The position numbers and the translations under genes were made by a program. DNA of 64,000 nt from Pseudomonadaceae bacterium (GTDB taxonomy: Bacteria > Pseudomonadota > Gammaproteobacteria > Pseudomonadales > Azotimanducaceae), in assembly GCA_024743435.1 (NCBI GenBank), contig JANSWO010000009.1, positions 62,001 to 126,000 on the forward strand, written 5' to 3'. Under the pieces are notes generated by a model that saw only the letters and a program-made list of their open reading frames with translations, made no database searches and was not told the DNA's origin. This document shows, piece by piece, positions 40,084-53,831 of this stretch. Every line of letters begins with the position of its first letter. Position 1 is the stretch's first letter.

Positions 40084-40959
40084 TTAGGCCCAACCAGTGC
40101 TCTCAGCCAGCGCATCACCGATCTGAGCAAGGCTCTTCACCGTGTTCACACCCGCCGCATTCAGAGCAGCGAACTTCTCATCCGCTGTACCTTTGCCACC
40201 CGCGATGATCGCACCGGCATGACCCATACGCTTTCCAGGAGGCGCGGTCACACCTGCGATGTAGCCAACAACGGGCTTGGTGACGTTCGCCTTGATGAAC
40301 TCAGCAGCTTCTTCTTCAGCCGTGCCGCCGATCTCACCCACCATCACAATGGCTTCCGTCTCAGGATCTTCCTGGAACAGGCCAAGGATATCGATGAAAT
40401 GGCTGCCCGGGATTGGATCACCGCCGATGCCAACGCATGTGCTCTGGCCATAGCCGCGATCTGTTGTTTGCTTGACCGCTTCGTATGTCAGCGTTCCAGA
40501 ACGGGAGACCACTCCTACCTTGCCGGGCAGATGGATATCGCCGGGCATGATGCCAATCTTGCAGCCACCAGGGGTGATGACACCTGGGCAGTTTGGGCCA
40601 ATTAGCCGGCTGTCTGTCAGATCAATACGAGCCTTCACAGCCAGCATGTCGAGCGTGGGTATGCCTTCCGTGATGCAGACAATCAGCTCAATACCCGCAT
40701 CCAGTGCTTCCAGAATCGAGTCTTCACAGAACGCCGCTGGTACGTAGATGACCGACGCCGTCGCACCGGTCGCGGCGACTGCTTGATCCACGGTATCGAA
40801 CACCGGCCGGTCCAGATGTGTAGAGCCGCCCTTACCCGGCGTTACGCCACCCACGACCTGTGTGCCGTAGGCAATCGCCTGCTCGCTGTGCAGGGTGCCC
40901 TGGGAACCCGTGAAACCCTGGCAGATTACTTTGGTGTCTTTGTTGATCAGGATGCTCAT
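40084..40959 (-). CDS. sucD: succinyl-CoA synthetase alpha subunit
   Basis: Converts succinyl-CoA to succinate with nucleotide triphosphate formation. 291 residues; the phospho-histidine is His247 in KRMGHAGA and the CoA-binding Rossmann region starts [15 protein letters not shown]. It overlaps sucC by ATGA and ends the sdh-suc operon. Confidence 0.97.
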   Translation of the reverse strand: MSILINKDTKVICQGFTGSQGTLHSEQAIAYGTQVVGGVTPGKGGSTHLDRPVFDTVDQAVAATGATASVIYVPAAFCEDSILEALDAGIELIVCITEGIPTLDMLAVKARIDLTDSRLIGPNCPGVITPGGCKIGIMPGDIHLPGKVGVVSRSGTLTYEAVKQTTDRGYGQSTCVGIGGDPIPGSHFIDILGLFQEDPETEAIVMVGEIGGTAEEEAAEFIKANVTKPVVGYIAGVTAPPGKRMGHAGAIIAGGKGTADEKFAALNAAGVNTVKSLAQIGDALAESTGWA

Positions 40960-42125
40960 GCAACTTCTCCAGCAGCAGCGACGGCTTTTTCAGCAGCATC
41001 GACCAGCGATTCTGCCGCGATGATGTTCAGGCCGCTGTCGGCCAGCTTCTTGCGGCCAAGCTCAGCGTTGTTGCCTTCAAAGCGAACAACAACCGGTACG
41101 GTAACGCCCACCTCTTCAACTGCGCCCATAATGCCTTCCGCGATCGTTGCGCAGCTGACAATACCGCCAAATATGTTGATCAGAACCGCAGCAACGGCGT
41201 CGTCAGACAGAATGATCTTGAATGCTTCGGCTACGGCTTCCTTCGTTGCACCGCCCCCAACATCGAGGAAGTTCGCTGGGTTGCCGCCATGCAACTTGAC
41301 CAGATCCATCGTGCCCATCGCCAAGCCGGCGCCATTCACCATGCAGCCGATGTTGCCATCGAGTGCGACGTAGTTGAGGTTGTACTCCGCCGCCTGCGCT
41401 TCACGCTCGTCTTCCTGGCTCGGATCATCCATCTCCGCGAGACGCTTCTGTCGAAACATCGCGTTGCCATCAATATTTACTTTGGCATCCAGGCAATGAA
41501 CGTCGCCAGCATCGGTGATGACGAGCGGGTTAATCTCCAGTAACGAGCAATCCAGCTCATCAAACAGTTTTGCCAGGCCCATGAACAGGCTTGTGAATTG
41601 CTTGATCTGCGCACCCTTCAGACCGAGTGCAAAGGCGAGTTCTCTGCCCTGGTAAGGCTGCGGTCCTACGTAGGGATCGATCGTTGCACGCAGGATCTTA
41701 TCCGGGGTTTCTTCGGCTACTTTCTCAATTTCAACACCGCCCTCGGTGGACGCCATGAATACAACCCGGCGTGTACCGCGATCGATGACCGCACCGAGAT
41801 AAAGCTCGGTCGCTATATCTGTACAGCTTTCAACGTAGATTTTCGTAACCGGCTGTCCATCCGCATCGGTCTGGATGGTGACGATGTTCTTGCCCAACCA
41901 GTTTTCGGCGAACGCGCGCACGTCATCCAGCGTATCGGCAAGTTTGACACCGCCCGCCTTGCCTCGACCGCCGGCATGCACCTGAACTTTAACGACCCAC
42001 TTGTCGCCACCAATCTTCTTTGCCGCCTCGACAGCCTCATCCGGAGTTTCAGCCACATGGCCAACCGAGACCGGCAGGCCATATTCTGCGAAGAGTCCCT
42101 TCGCCTGGTATTCGTGCAGATTCAT
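40956..42125 (-). CDS. sucC: succinyl-CoA synthetase beta subunit
   Basis: ATP-grasp subunit that binds nucleotide. 389 residues, [19 protein letters not shown] at the start and [13 protein letters not shown]-type [13 protein letters not shown] in the middle, with NIFGGIVSC near the end. The 75-base gap from lpd contains a 6-bp stem (CGTGCC/GGCACG, 42169-42184), perhaps a processing or stability element rather than a terminator. Confidence 0.97.
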   Translation of the reverse strand: MNLHEYQAKGLFAEYGLPVSVGHVAETPDEAVEAAKKIGGDKWVVKVQVHAGGRGKAGGVKLADTLDDVRAFAENWLGKNIVTIQTDADGQPVTKIYVESCTDIATELYLGAVIDRGTRRVVFMASTEGGVEIEKVAEETPDKILRATIDPYVGPQPYQGRELAFALGLKGAQIKQFTSLFMGLAKLFDELDCSLLEINPLVITDAGDVHCLDAKVNIDGNAMFRQKRLAEMDDPSQEDEREAQAAEYNLNYVALDGNIGCMVNGAGLAMGTMDLVKLHGGNPANFLDVGGGATKEAVAEAFKIILSDDAVAAVLINIFGGIVSCATIAEGIMGAVEEVGVTVPVVVRFEGNNAELGRKKLADSGLNIIAAESLVDAAEKAVAAAGEVA

Positions 42126-42200
42126 GTCGATTCCTGAACGTGTTTACAAATTAGTGAATGACCGCAATCGTGCCGGCTGGCACGGCTGCTGCCAAACTCG

Positions 42201-44884
<2,684 letters not shown>

Positions 44885-44968
44885 GGAAAATTCCTTGTTT
44901 TGGCGCTAAAGCGCCTGTTGGCCCGATCAAACCGAACCGTCTCCGGCCCGGTCAAACCCACCTGCTAT

Positions 44969-47812
44969 CTAGCCCGTCAGGGCATCCATCACGAGTTGGT
45001 GTTGCCGTTCGTTGTGAACACTTGCGTAGCCGCCAGCCGGCGCCGCAAAAGGTTCGCGTCCCGCATAGGCGAGGTAGATCCCATCATCGTGCGCCAGCAC
45101 AACCTTGCGCATATGGTGCTGGCTCGAATACCACGCGCCCTGGTTCTGCGGCTCTTCCTGGCACCAGATGACCTGCTCGAGCTTCGTGTAAGGCTTGAGC
45201 GTCTGCGCCAGCTCAGCCTCGGGGAAAGGATAAAGCTGCTCCAGTCGCACAATCGCGACATTTTCAAGCTCATGCTCGCGACGGGCTTCCAACAGTTCGT
45301 AGTAGACCTTGCCACTGCACAGCACCAATCGGTCCACCGCAGCAGGATCGATATCATCTACTTCGCCGAGCACAACATGGAACTGTCCGTCACTCAGTTC
45401 GTCCAACGTGGACGTCGCCAGCTTGTGACGCAACAACGATTTTGGCGTCAGCGCAATCAACGGTTTACGCAGCGGTCTTCGAGCCTGGCGCCTGAGCATG
45501 TGGTAGACCTGCGCCGGAGTCGTCGGCACGCAGACCTGCATGTTGTGTTGGGCACACAGTTGCAGATAGCGCTCGAGGCGCGCCGAGGAATGCTCTGGAC
45601 CCTGGCCTTCGTAACCGTGCGGCAACAACATCACCAAACCGCAGAGCCGCTCCCACTTGGTTTCGCCGCTGGAGATGAACTGATCGATCACCACCTGCGC
45701 ACCGTTGGCGAAATCGCCGAACTGCGCTTCCCAGATGACGAGCGCGTTCGGCGTCGTGGTTGAATAGCCATACTCGAACGCGAGGACTGCTTCCTCGGAG
45801 AGCAGCGAATCGTAGATATCGAATGTTGGCCACTCAGCCAGATGGTTCAGCGGAATGTATCGCCTGCCATCCTTCTGGTTATGCAGGGCAGCGTGACGGT
45901 GGGAAAACGTTCCAACGCCAACATCCTGGCCCGTTAGCCGAACCGGATGGCCTTCATCCAGCAAAGTAGCGTACGCCATCACCTCGGCGTAGCCCCAGTT
46001 GACCTCTTGTGCACCAGCGCTCATGCGGTGCCGGTCTTCCATGATGCGCTTCACCTGCCGATGGACGACAAAGCCTTCAGGCAGCTCGCCGAGCTTGTGC
46101 GCGAGCTCCTGCAGCCGGTTGAGGTCAAAGCGTGTATCGGCCGGTACATTCCACTCGTGCCCGAGATAGGGCTCCCAATCGACATACAGTTGCGGGTTCG
46201 GCTCGTGCACTAGTGACAGCGCGACGTGCTCGCCGGAGTCGAGCGCATCGCGATACGACTCGGCCATGGCGTCCGCTTCCTGCTGGCTGACAATGCCATC
46301 GCGCACCATCTGCTCAGCGTAGATGGTCCGTGTCGTGGGATGATTACGAATCTTCTGATACATTAGCGGCTGAGTCTTCATCGGCTCTTCCGCTTCGTTG
46401 TGGCCACGACGGCGATAGCCGATGAGGTCAATCACCACGTCTTTACGAAACTGCTGACGGTAGTCCACCGCCAGCTGCGTCACAAACAACACTGCTTCAG
46501 GATCGTCGGCGTTCACGTGGAAAACCGGCGCTTGCACCATGCGCGCGACTTCCGTGCAGTATTCGGTTGAGCGAGAGTCTTCCTGTCTGTGGGTAGTAAA
46601 ACCAATCTGGTTATTAATGATGATGTGGATGGTGCCGCCGGTTTTGAACCCGCGTGTTTGCGACATCTGGAATGTCTCCATCACCACACCCTGGCCGGCA
46701 AACGCCGCATCGCCGTGCATCACGATGGGTATGACCAGATCGCCTTCGTAATCTTTACGCCGATCCTGGCGCGCGCGCACCGAACCTTCCACAACTGGCG
46801 ATACGATCTCCAGATGCGACGGATTGAAAGCAAGCGCTATGTGCATTTCTCCGCCGGGCGTGGCGAGGTTGGACGAGAAGCCCTGGTGATATTTCACATC
46901 ACCGGTATTGCTGCCTTCATCGCTGACGGCAACCTTGCCGTCGAACTCATCAAACAGCTCCGCGGGGTCTTTACCAAAAATATTGACCAGAACGTTCAAT
47001 CGGCCGCGGTGCGCCATGCCGATAACGGTTTCGACAACGCCGTGGGAACCGGCCCGCTGCAGCGCCTCGTGCATCATCGGGATAAGGCTTTCGCAGCCTT
47101 CAAGTCCAAAACGCTTGGTGCCTGGATAGCGCTTGTGCAGATATTTCTCGAGGCCTTCCGCAGCCGTCAGACGCTCAAGGATCGTTTTCCGGGCTTCGAC
47201 GCTATAGCCCGGATGACAGCGGACAGATTCAAGCCTCTGCTTGACCCAGAGTTGCTCCGCAGCATCGACAATGTGCATGTACTCACAGCCGACTGAGCTG
47301 CAGTAGGTTTCTTCACAGGCCTTGATGATCTCCGCAAGCGTCGCGGAGCCTTCCGAGAAGAAGAATGTATCGGTCTGAAATACGTCATCCAGATCGGCCG
47401 GCGAGAGATTGTGATACGCCAGATCGAGAACGGGCATCGCCTCCCGCTCCATCATGCCAAGCGGATCGATGTTCGCCCGTTTATGGCCACGGTGACGGTA
47501 CGCGGCAACAAGCTCGGTAACGCGCATCTGCTTGCGCTCATGGCCGGTTGCGACAGCGGCACTGACCCGCTCGGGTTGCGCCTTGAAGCGGTTTCGGCCG
47601 AGGCGCTCAAAGTGTTCGATCACCGTGCTATGCGGCACGTCGGCATTAATTGCGCCTGCAACCGTTGGTAGCCGATTGAAGTAGTCACGCCACTGTTCCG
47701 GCACCGAGTTCGGGTCGGCAAGGAAATCTTCGTACAGGGCCTCGATATAGGCCACGTTGCCGCCCGCCAGATGGGAGCTTTTGAGCATTCGCTGGAGAAA
47801 AGTATCGGCCAT
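44969..47812 (-). CDS. sucA: 2-oxoglutarate dehydrogenase E1 component
   Basis: Thiamine-diphosphate decarboxylase of the complex. 947 residues; N-terminal E2-binding segment (NVAYIEALYEDFLADPNSVPEQW), HRGRLNVLVNIFGKDPAELF, the thiamine site around GDAAFAGQGVVMET and INNQIGFTT, and the transketolase C-terminal half (EAQFGDFANGAQVVIDQFI). It lies 308 bases downstream of sdhB on the same strand. Confidence 0.97.
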   Translation of the reverse strand: MADTFLQRMLKSSHLAGGNVAYIEALYEDFLADPNSVPEQWRDYFNRLPTVAGAINADVPHSTVIEHFERLGRNRFKAQPERVSAAVATGHERKQMRVTELVAAYRHRGHKRANIDPLGMMEREAMPVLDLAYHNLSPADLDDVFQTDTFFFSEGSATLAEIIKACEETYCSSVGCEYMHIVDAAEQLWVKQRLESVRCHPGYSVEARKTILERLTAAEGLEKYLHKRYPGTKRFGLEGCESLIPMMHEALQRAGSHGVVETVIGMAHRGRLNVLVNIFGKDPAELFDEFDGKVAVSDEGSNTGDVKYHQGFSSNLATPGGEMHIALAFNPSHLEIVSPVVEGSVRARQDRRKDYEGDLVIPIVMHGDAAFAGQGVVMETFQMSQTRGFKTGGTIHIIINNQIGFTTHRQEDSRSTEYCTEVARMVQAPVFHVNADDPEAVLFVTQLAVDYRQQFRKDVVIDLIGYRRRGHNEAEEPMKTQPLMYQKIRNHPTTRTIYAEQMVRDGIVSQQEADAMAESYRDALDSGEHVALSLVHEPNPQLYVDWEPYLGHEWNVPADTRFDLNRLQELAHKLGELPEGFVVHRQVKRIMEDRHRMSAGAQEVNWGYAEVMAYATLLDEGHPVRLTGQDVGVGTFSHRHAALHNQKDGRRYIPLNHLAEWPTFDIYDSLLSEEAVLAFEYGYSTTTPNALVIWEAQFGDFANGAQVVIDQFISSGETKWERLCGLVMLLPHGYEGQGPEHSSARLERYLQLCAQHNMQVCVPTTPAQVYHMLRRQARRPLRKPLIALTPKSLLRHKLATSTLDELSDGQFHVVLGEVDDIDPAAVDRLVLCSGKVYYELLEARREHELENVAIVRLEQLYPFPEAELAQTLKPYTKLEQVIWCQEEPQNQGAWYSSQHHMRKVVLAHDDGIYLAYAGREPFAAPAGGYASVHNERQHQLVMDALTG

Positions 47813-48120
47813 CGGTGGCGGGGTGCGCTTGAGCGCGTCCTGTAGCTAGTGTTCGATCATGGCAATGTGACAAAACACCAGTGGCGGTCACATCGTCGCT
47901 TGGCACGCTGCTACAGCTAGAGGAACCTGATATCCGGCCTGCCTTAGGCAACTTGAGCGAGGCGTCGAACCCGCGGGCTCACAGCACATCACCCCTGCCC
48001 GTCGGAAGCAGAAACAGTAAAGCTGAACAACACCTTCAAAGCGTAGCAGAAGGCTCCGGGCCCGCATGGCGAATCCAAAACCCGCTGCCGCGCCCGGTTG
48101 TCCAGAGTACTGCTGTCAGA
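47813..48120. other. sdhB-sucA intergenic region
   Basis: 308 bases with no supportable gene. No clear terminator or near-consensus promoter was seen. A conserved RNA element is known upstream of suc genes in some Pseudomonas, but I cannot recognise its structure here by eye. Confidence 0.3.
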
Positions 48121-48834
48121 TCAGGTTCCCTGCTCCAGCAACATGGTGCGAATCTTACCGATTGCCCGCGTAGGATTCAGTCCTTTCGGGCAAACTGCCA
48201 CACAATTCATGATGCCGCGGCAACGAAAGACACTGAATGGGTCGTCCAGGTCAGACAAGCGCTCGGCCTGAGCCGTGTCGCGGCTGTCTGCGAGGAAGCG
48301 ATAGGCCTGCAGCAGACCAGCCGGGCCGATGAATTTGTCTGGATTCCACCAGAATGACGGGCAGCTGGTAGAACAGCACGCGCACAGAATGCACTCGTAC
48401 AAGCCGTCCAGCTCAGCCCGCTCTTCCGGCGACTGCAAACGCTCCTGAGCCGGAGCCGGAGTATTGTTGATCAAGAACGGCTGAATCTTCTCGTATTGGC
48501 GATAGAACTGGCTCATATCAACGACCAGATCACGCACCACTGGCAACCCGGGTAAGGGCCGAAGAATCAGCTTGCCGCGTTGGGCAACTTCGCTGACCGG
48601 GGTGATGCAGGCAAGGCCATTCTTGCCATTCATGTTGACGCCGTCGCTGCCGCAAACGCCTTCTCGACAGGACCGACGATAGGCAATGGTCGGATCGTCC
48701 ACTTTCAGTGCTTCCAGCACATCCAGCACCATCATGTCCTTGCCATCTTCCATCTGCAGAGACATCTCGCGCATCTGCGGCGCTTCGTCCGTATCCGGGT
48801 TGTAACGATACAGACTGACCTTGAGAGTGCTCAT
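48121..48834 (-). CDS. sdhB: succinate dehydrogenase iron-sulfur subunit
   Basis: Electron-transfer subunit of complex II. 237 residues. The [2Fe-2S] ligands are Cys56, Cys61, Asp64 and Cys76, with Asp in third place as in E. coli. The [4Fe-4S] site uses Cys148, Cys151, Cys154 and Cys215; the [3Fe-4S] site Cys158, Cys205 and Cys211. Its ATG overlaps the sdhA stop (TAATG). Confidence 0.97.
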   Translation of the reverse strand: MSTLKVSLYRYNPDTDEAPQMREMSLQMEDGKDMMVLDVLEALKVDDPTIAYRRSCREGVCGSDGVNMNGKNGLACITPVSEVAQRGKLILRPLPGLPVVRDLVVDMSQFYRQYEKIQPFLINNTPAPAQERLQSPEERAELDGLYECILCACCSTSCPSFWWNPDKFIGPAGLLQAYRFLADSRDTAQAERLSDLDDPFSVFRCRGIMNCVAVCPKGLNPTRAIGKIRTMLLEQGT

Positions 48835-50603
48835 TAGTACTTGCGCTCCATGGGTTCAAAGGTGGGCACGGTTGCTGGTGAGAAGTTCACATCGCGTTTG
48901 CCCACTGTCTTCTCCTGTGGGAAGTACATCGAGTGACACAACCAGTTTTCGTCGTCCCGGTCCTGATAATCATCGCGTGCGTGTGCGCCGCGAGATTCTT
49001 TACGGATCTCAGCAGAGATCGCTGTGGCCTCGGCCACTTCAAGAAGGTTGTCCAGCTCCAGCGCCTGCATGCGCGCCGTATTGAAGGTGTTGGTCTTGTC
49101 CGTAAGCTCCGCATTGCCAATGCGTTCGCGCAGCTCGGCGAGTTTCTTCTTGCCGGCAACCATATGCTCTTCGGTGCGGAACACACCAAAGCTGTTCTGC
49201 ATCGTCGTTTGCAGTTCCTTGCGCAGATCCGCCACCTGCTCACCACCGGAGGATTCGTTCCAGCGGTTCAGGCGCGCCATGGACGCTTCGATATCGCTCT
49301 CGGAGGCCGAGCGGTAGCTCACGCCTTGGCGCAGATTCTCTTCAATCTCGATGCCGGCTGCCCGGCCAAAAACCACCAGATCCAGAAGCGAGTTGCCACC
49401 GAGCCGGTTAGCACCGTGCACGGAAACACAGGCCGCTTCACCTGCGGCATAGAAGCCCTCAACGGGTCGCTCATTGCCGTTGGAATCAACCGTAATGGCC
49501 TGTCCGTTAACACCGGTGGGAATGCCGCCCATCATGTAGTGGCAGGTCGGCACAACCGGGATCGGCTCTTTAACTGGATCGACGTGGGCAAATGTGCGGG
49601 ACAACTCGAGGATGCCCGGCAAGCGCTCGTTCAGAACCGCCTCACCCAGGTGATCGAGTTTCAGCTTCACGTGATCGCCCTCGGGACCACAGCCCTTGCC
49701 GTCCAGAATCTCAAGCACCATCGAGCGAGCCACAACGTCGCGGCCAGCCAGGTCTTTCGCGGTTGGAGCGTAGCGCTCCATGAACCGTTCGCCATCTTTG
49801 TTGATGAGATAGCCGCCCTCGCCGCGACAGCCTTCGGTGACGAGCGTTCCCGCCCCATAGATGCCCGTGGGATGGAACTGCCACATCTCCATATCCTGGA
49901 GCGGGAAGCCGGCGCGCAGCGCCATACCTGCGCCATCGCCGGTGCACATCAAGGCATTTGTTGTGCTCGCGTAGATGCGGCCCGCGCCGCCAGTTGCAAA
50001 CACGGTGGCCTTCGACTCGACGAACACCACCTCGCCCGTCTCAATTTCTATCGCGATGACACCAACAACAACGCCATCGGCATTCTTGACGATATCTACG
50101 GCAAACCACTCGTTCAGGAACGTCGTGTTCGCTTTGACATTGGCCTGATACAACGTGTGCAGCAGCGCATGACCAGTACGATCGGCCGCCGCGCAGGTAC
50201 GCGCAGCCTGGCCTCCTTTGCCAAAGTCCTTGGACTGGCCACCAAATGGCCGCTGATAAATGCGACCACTCTCCGTACGCGAGAACGGCAGCCCCATGTG
50301 CTCGAGTTCGAAGACCGCCTGCGGGCCTTCGCTACACATGTATTCAATCGCGGCCTGATCTCCGATGTAGTCAGAACCCTTGACAGTGTCATACATGTGC
50401 CAGCGCCAATCATCGTTCGGATCGTCGCTAGCGATTGCACAGGTAATACCGCCCTGGGCAGATACGGTGTGCGAACGCGTGGGGAACACCTTGGTGATGA
50501 CCGCGGTCTTCAACCCGGACTGCGCAAGCTGCAGTGAGGCACGCATGCCTGATCCGCCACCACCAACGATGACGCCATCGAATTCCATCTTTCGAATGTT
50601 CAA
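48834..50603 (-). CDS. sdhA: succinate dehydrogenase flavoprotein subunit
   Basis: Oxidises succinate to fumarate with covalent FAD. 589 residues; FAD loop GGGGSGM, the FAD-linking His45 in [10 protein letters not shown] and the substrate site [19 protein letters not shown]. The start appears to be TTG at 50603, immediately after the sdhD stop: it has GGAG seven bases upstream and yields the NIR residues seen in relatives. The ATG at 50588 is the alternative. Confidence 0.97.
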   Translation of the reverse strand: MNIRKMEFDGVIVGGGGSGMRASLQLAQSGLKTAVITKVFPTRSHTVSAQGGITCAIASDDPNDDWRWHMYDTVKGSDYIGDQAAIEYMCSEGPQAVFELEHMGLPFSRTESGRIYQRPFGGQSKDFGKGGQAARTCAAADRTGHALLHTLYQANVKANTTFLNEWFAVDIVKNADGVVVGVIAIEIETGEVVFVESKATVFATGGAGRIYASTTNALMCTGDGAGMALRAGFPLQDMEMWQFHPTGIYGAGTLVTEGCRGEGGYLINKDGERFMERYAPTAKDLAGRDVVARSMVLEILDGKGCGPEGDHVKLKLDHLGEAVLNERLPGILELSRTFAHVDPVKEPIPVVPTCHYMMGGIPTGVNGQAITVDSNGNERPVEGFYAAGEAACVSVHGANRLGGNSLLDLVVFGRAAGIEIEENLRQGVSYRSASESDIEASMARLNRWNESSGGEQVADLRKELQTTMQNSFGVFRTEEHMVAGKKKLAELRERIGNAELTDKTNTFNTARMQALELDNLLEVAEATAISAEIRKESRGAHARDDYQDRDDENWLCHSMYFPQEKTVGKRDVNFSPATVPTFEPMERKY

Positions 50604-50972
50604 CTACAGACTCCAGAAGATGCGCACGGCCCAGACCACGTAGACAAACAACGCGATCACAACCAATGCAAAATAAACAAAGCGGAGCAGCGTCGCGCTG
50701 CTGCCTACGTGTGCCGGCCGGAGATAGTCCGTACCGATCGTCCACATGCCAATCCAGGCGTGCGCTGCTGTCGACAGGACCGCAAGCAAGCTGAACAACT
50801 GCATGGATGTGGAGCCGAAGTAGCCGACCAGTTTGGCGTGGCTCAGATCCGGCGTGACGAGGAAAAAGCCAATGATGCAAAGCGCGTAGAGCGCGAGCAC
50901 CACAGCCGTCACGCGTTGCAGCAGAAAATCAGACAGGCCTGAGCGAGAGAAGCTCGTGACGTTAGTTACCAT
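50604..50972 (-). CDS. sdhD: succinate dehydrogenase membrane anchor SdhD
   Basis: 122 residues from ATG 50972 with three transmembrane helices. His71 in HAWIGMW and Asp82-Tyr83 in TDYLRP fall at the same positions as the E. coli haem- and quinone-site residues. The longer open frame upstream is the sdhC region in another frame. It overlaps sdhC by 7 bases. Confidence 0.93.
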   Translation of the reverse strand: MVTNVTSFSRSGLSDFLLQRVTAVVLALYALCIIGFFLVTPDLSHAKLVGYFGSTSMQLFSLLAVLSTAAHAWIGMWTIGTDYLRPAHVGSSATLLRFVYFALVVIALFVYVVWAVRIFWSL

Positions 50973-51340
50973 ACCCAGACTCCCGCCAGAACGACCAAAA
51001 CTGCACTGATCACCAGCATCGCCCAGGTGGCAATTCGACCACCTTCCAGCGAGTCCGCGATGTGCATGTCGAGTAACAAGTGCTTGAGCCCTGCGCAAAC
51101 GTGATAGATCACGCTGGCCAGCAAACCCCAGAGAATGAACTTCGCAAGCCCGCCCTGCATCACCTCGCTCGCGCGCAGGTAACCCGCTTCCGAGCTCAGT
51201 GCCAAATCCAGCAGCCACAAACCGAAGCCGATACCAACCATCAGGATGACGCCGGTTATTCGGTGAGTGATCGACGCGACAGCAGTCACGGGAAAGTGAA
51301 TCGTATAGAGCGCCAGATTGACTGGCCGATCTGTCTTCAT
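50966..51340 (-). CDS. sdhC: succinate dehydrogenase cytochrome b556 subunit SdhC
   Basis: 124 residues from ATG 51340, MKTDRPVNLALYTIHFPVTA. Three transmembrane helices. The quinone-site Ser23 and Arg27 (SITHR) and the haem ligand His80 (IYHVCAGLKH) are present. It is the first gene of sdhCDAB-sucAB-lpd-sucCD and is divergent from gltA. Confidence 0.94.
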   Translation of the reverse strand: MKTDRPVNLALYTIHFPVTAVASITHRITGVILMVGIGFGLWLLDLALSSEAGYLRASEVMQGGLAKFILWGLLASVIYHVCAGLKHLLLDMHIADSLEGGRIATWAMLVISAVLVVLAGVWVW

Positions 51341-51886
51341 AATTGTGGTCGCTCGTCGCAATGTCCGACCGGTTTGAACTCGCCACAAAGCGGATCTTCC
51401 GGCCCAGAGTGGAGCCCAGGCGTGGCCTCGTATCGAGCAGCCAAAGGCACCGTTATTCAAATAGTAGACGTGCTCGTCGTGAACAGCTGATAAAGGCTAA
51501 GACGCAGGGCACGGGCGGCGCGCAATTCTAAAGCATGCTCCCAAGCTGAACAACGCATCTGACACCAGGCATTGCGGGGCCAAAGCCTAGAGTCGAGCAT
51601 GGTGGCAGGCTGATATGCCAAACATATCGTCAAAAAATGGCGAAGATCATGGCAAAATAGCCCGCTGCACTGGTGCTGCCGTTCTCAATTCGCCTCGCTG
51701 CTCAAACTGGTCGGCGAAAATCGTTCGATTGCGCGCCGGTGACACCTATACTGATCAAATAATGTGGACCACTTCAGCGGTGCCAACGACACTAACGCCC
51801 GCTGAGATGATTGAGACCAGCAAGCTGATGCGCTCACAGAAGCGCCAGAGTTTGCAGCCAATATTGAACTATGAGGACTGACCGAA
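51341..51886. other. divergent sdhC-gltA control region
   Basis: 546 bases between divergent TCA operons, with no supportable gene. An 88-codon open frame at 51615-51881 lacks protein-like features. AT-rich patches near 51640-51660 and 51755-51765 could hold promoters, but none matches a consensus well. gltA has a GAGG ribosome site. Confidence 0.4.
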
Positions 51887-53182
51887 ATGAGTGATCGCGT
51901 GGCGACCCTGACTATCGACGGCAAGACGATTGAGCTTCCCGTGTATTCGCCAACCGAAGGCCAGGACGTGGTCGATGTTGGCAAATTGAGCGCCAGCGGC
52001 TACTTCACCTACGATCCGGGCTTCGTTGCGACCGCGTCCTGCGATTCAAAGATCACCTTTATCGACGGCGACAAAGGCATTCTGCTGCACCGAGGCTATC
52101 CAATTGAGCAACTGGCCGCGGAGAGCGACTACCTCGAAACCTGTTACCTGCTCTTGAATGGCGAATTGCCAAACGCCACGGAGAAAACGGAGTTTGTCGA
52201 GACAATCCGCAACCACACCATGGTGCATGAGCAGCTTGTGCACCTGTTCCGCGGCTTCCGCCGCGACGCGCATCCAATGGCCATCATGTGCGGCGTTGTC
52301 GGCGCCCTCTCGGCCTTCTACCACGACTCCATGGATATCGACGACGAGGTTCATCGCAAGGTTACGGCCCATCGCCTGATCGCCAAAATGCCGACCCTCG
52401 CTGCGATGTCGCACAAGTATGCGCTCGGCCAGCCCTTCGTTTATCCGCGCAACGACTTGAGCTACGCCGAGAACTTCCTGCACATGATGTTCGCAACGCC
52501 CGCCCATCACGGCGAAAGCGAATACAAAGTTAATCCGGTCATCGCGAAAGCCATGGACCGCATCTTCCTTCTGCACGCAGACCACGAACAGAACGCGTCT
52601 ACATCGACTGTCCGCATGGCCGGATCGACCGGCGCCAATCCTTTTGCCTGCATTGCATCCGGCATCGCCGCCCTATGGGGCCCCGCTCACGGCGGTGCTA
52701 ACGAAGCCGTATTGAATCAGCTCGCGGAGATTGGCGATGAGTCACGCATCGACGAGTACATCAAGAAAGCCAAGGATCCGAACGACTCGTTCCGACTCAT
52801 GGGCTTTGGCCACCGCGTCTACAAAAACTACGACCCACGCGCTCGTGTGATGCAGCAAACCTGCCACGAAGTGTTCGCCGAACTCGGTGTGGAGGATGAT
52901 CCACAACTGAGAATTGCCCAGCGTCTGGAACAGATTGCGCTCGAGGACGAGTATTTCGTGAAGCGTAAGCTGTACCCGAACGTCGATTTCTACTCAGGCA
53001 TCATCCTTAAGGCCATCGGCATTCCGGTCGATATGTTCACCGTGATTTTCGCAACCGGCCGTACCCCGGGCTGGATCGCGCAATGGAACGAAATGATCAG
53101 CAATCCTTACAAGATCATGCGTCCGCGCCAGCTGTACATGGGTGAGAACGCCCGGGACTTTGTGCCGGTGGACAAGCGCTGA
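51887..53182 (+). CDS. gltA: citrate synthase (type I)
   Basis: Condenses acetyl-CoA and oxaloacetate. 431 residues, length of the hexameric, NADH-sensitive gram-negative type. Catalytic His268 ([11 protein letters not shown]), His309 ([13 protein letters not shown]) and Asp367 (NVDFYSG). It is transcribed away from the sdh-suc operon. A GTGCCT/AGGCAC stem lies just after the stop (53190-53205). Confidence 0.98.
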   Translation: MSDRVATLTIDGKTIELPVYSPTEGQDVVDVGKLSASGYFTYDPGFVATASCDSKITFIDGDKGILLHRGYPIEQLAAESDYLETCYLLLNGELPNATEKTEFVETIRNHTMVHEQLVHLFRGFRRDAHPMAIMCGVVGALSAFYHDSMDIDDEVHRKVTAHRLIAKMPTLAAMSHKYALGQPFVYPRNDLSYAENFLHMMFATPAHHGESEYKVNPVIAKAMDRIFLLHADHEQNASTSTVRMAGSTGANPFACIASGIAALWGPAHGGANEAVLNQLAEIGDESRIDEYIKKAKDPNDSFRLMGFGHRVYKNYDPRARVMQQTCHEVFAELGVEDDPQLRIAQRLEQIALEDEYFVKRKLYPNVDFYSGIILKAIGIPVDMFTVIFATGRTPGWIAQWNEMISNPYKIMRPRQLYMGENARDFVPVDKR

Positions 53183-53831
53183 AGGGGAGGTGCCTAGGTA
53201 GGCACTAGCCTGCTTGAAGAGAGCTCCGGGGGTTGGATACAGCCTTGATCAGCGGAATCCGGGGTTAGGCTCCTGCTCTCTACCCGCGCTGCGCACCTCC
53301 GTGTGCTTGCGCTCTCTTACGCCCGCCGAATCCTTTCGGCGGCGGCTCGCACATCCCTGTGCTCGTATTTCCCTTTACGCTCACTGAGGTGCCGGCATCC
53401 CTGCCGGCCTGCGGTTGCGCGCTACCCGGTTGTTTTGAAGCGCCCTCCCTAACCGTCTTCGCGAGGAGAAGCGTAGCTTCGACGTGGCGATCTCCGGACT
53501 CTGGCATGCCCTCCCTAACCGTCTTCGCGAGAAGAAGCGTGCTTCGACGTGGCGATCTCCGGGGTTTGGGATTGCCGTTAGTAAGCTGATTCCGAGGTTA
53601 GGTTCCTGCTCTCTACCCGTCTCGGAGCCATCCATGGCTCCGGACTCTTTACGCGACCGGCGGAGTCATCCGCCGGCGGCGACGGCCACCCCGGCCGTCG
53701 ATATTCGCAACGCTCACTGGGGCACCCGCATCCATGCGGGCTGTATCTGAAAGGCTACCCGGTTGTTTGGGAATGCCGTACTCAACCGTCTTCGCGAGAA
53801 GAAGCGACGACGGGTAAAAACACTCCCCCAC
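53183..53831. repeat. 649-base intergenic hairpin array
   Basis: No gene. Two homologous units (53263-53437 and 53596-53768) each begin GGTTAGG-Y-TCCTGCTCTCTACCCG and end GCTACCCGGTTGTTT. Each holds four hairpins whose stems differ between units while the linkers are kept. The hairpins are 53291-53306, 53323-53342, 53349-53362, 53391-53408 in unit 1, and 53623-53642, 53657-53676, 53680-53700, 53725-53740 in unit 2. Stems are 5-8 bp; several loops are TCCC, TCCA or TCCT. Between and after them is another repeat (next entry). Confidence 0.85.
53452..53806. repeat. direct repeat ACCGTCTTCGCGAGAAGAAG, three copies
   Basis: Copies at 53452-53473, 53518-53539 and 53785-53806. The first two sit in a 66-base tandem period that also keeps CTTCGACGTGGCGATCTCCGG. 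The core can form a small stem TCTTC/GAAGA with a GCGA tetraloop. Frames through it read LTVFARRS and are repeat translations, not genes. Confidence 0.8.

Noticed and set aside
42126-42200. sucC-type conserved RNA or riboswitch in the lpd-sucC gap
   Set aside because: Only one 6-bp hairpin is visible; the gap is short and I cannot match a known consensus by eye.
51615-51881. 88-codon open frame upstream of gltA
   Set aside because: No recognisable domain, no ribosome site, odd composition; most likely the divergent promoter region.
53190-53205. Intrinsic terminator after gltA
   Set aside because: GTGCCT/AGGCAC stem is present but no T-run follows, so it is not a standard terminator.
53359-53750. 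Open frames reading LTVFARRS and similar
   Set aside because: They are translations of the direct repeats and hairpins; the frame is not kept between copies.
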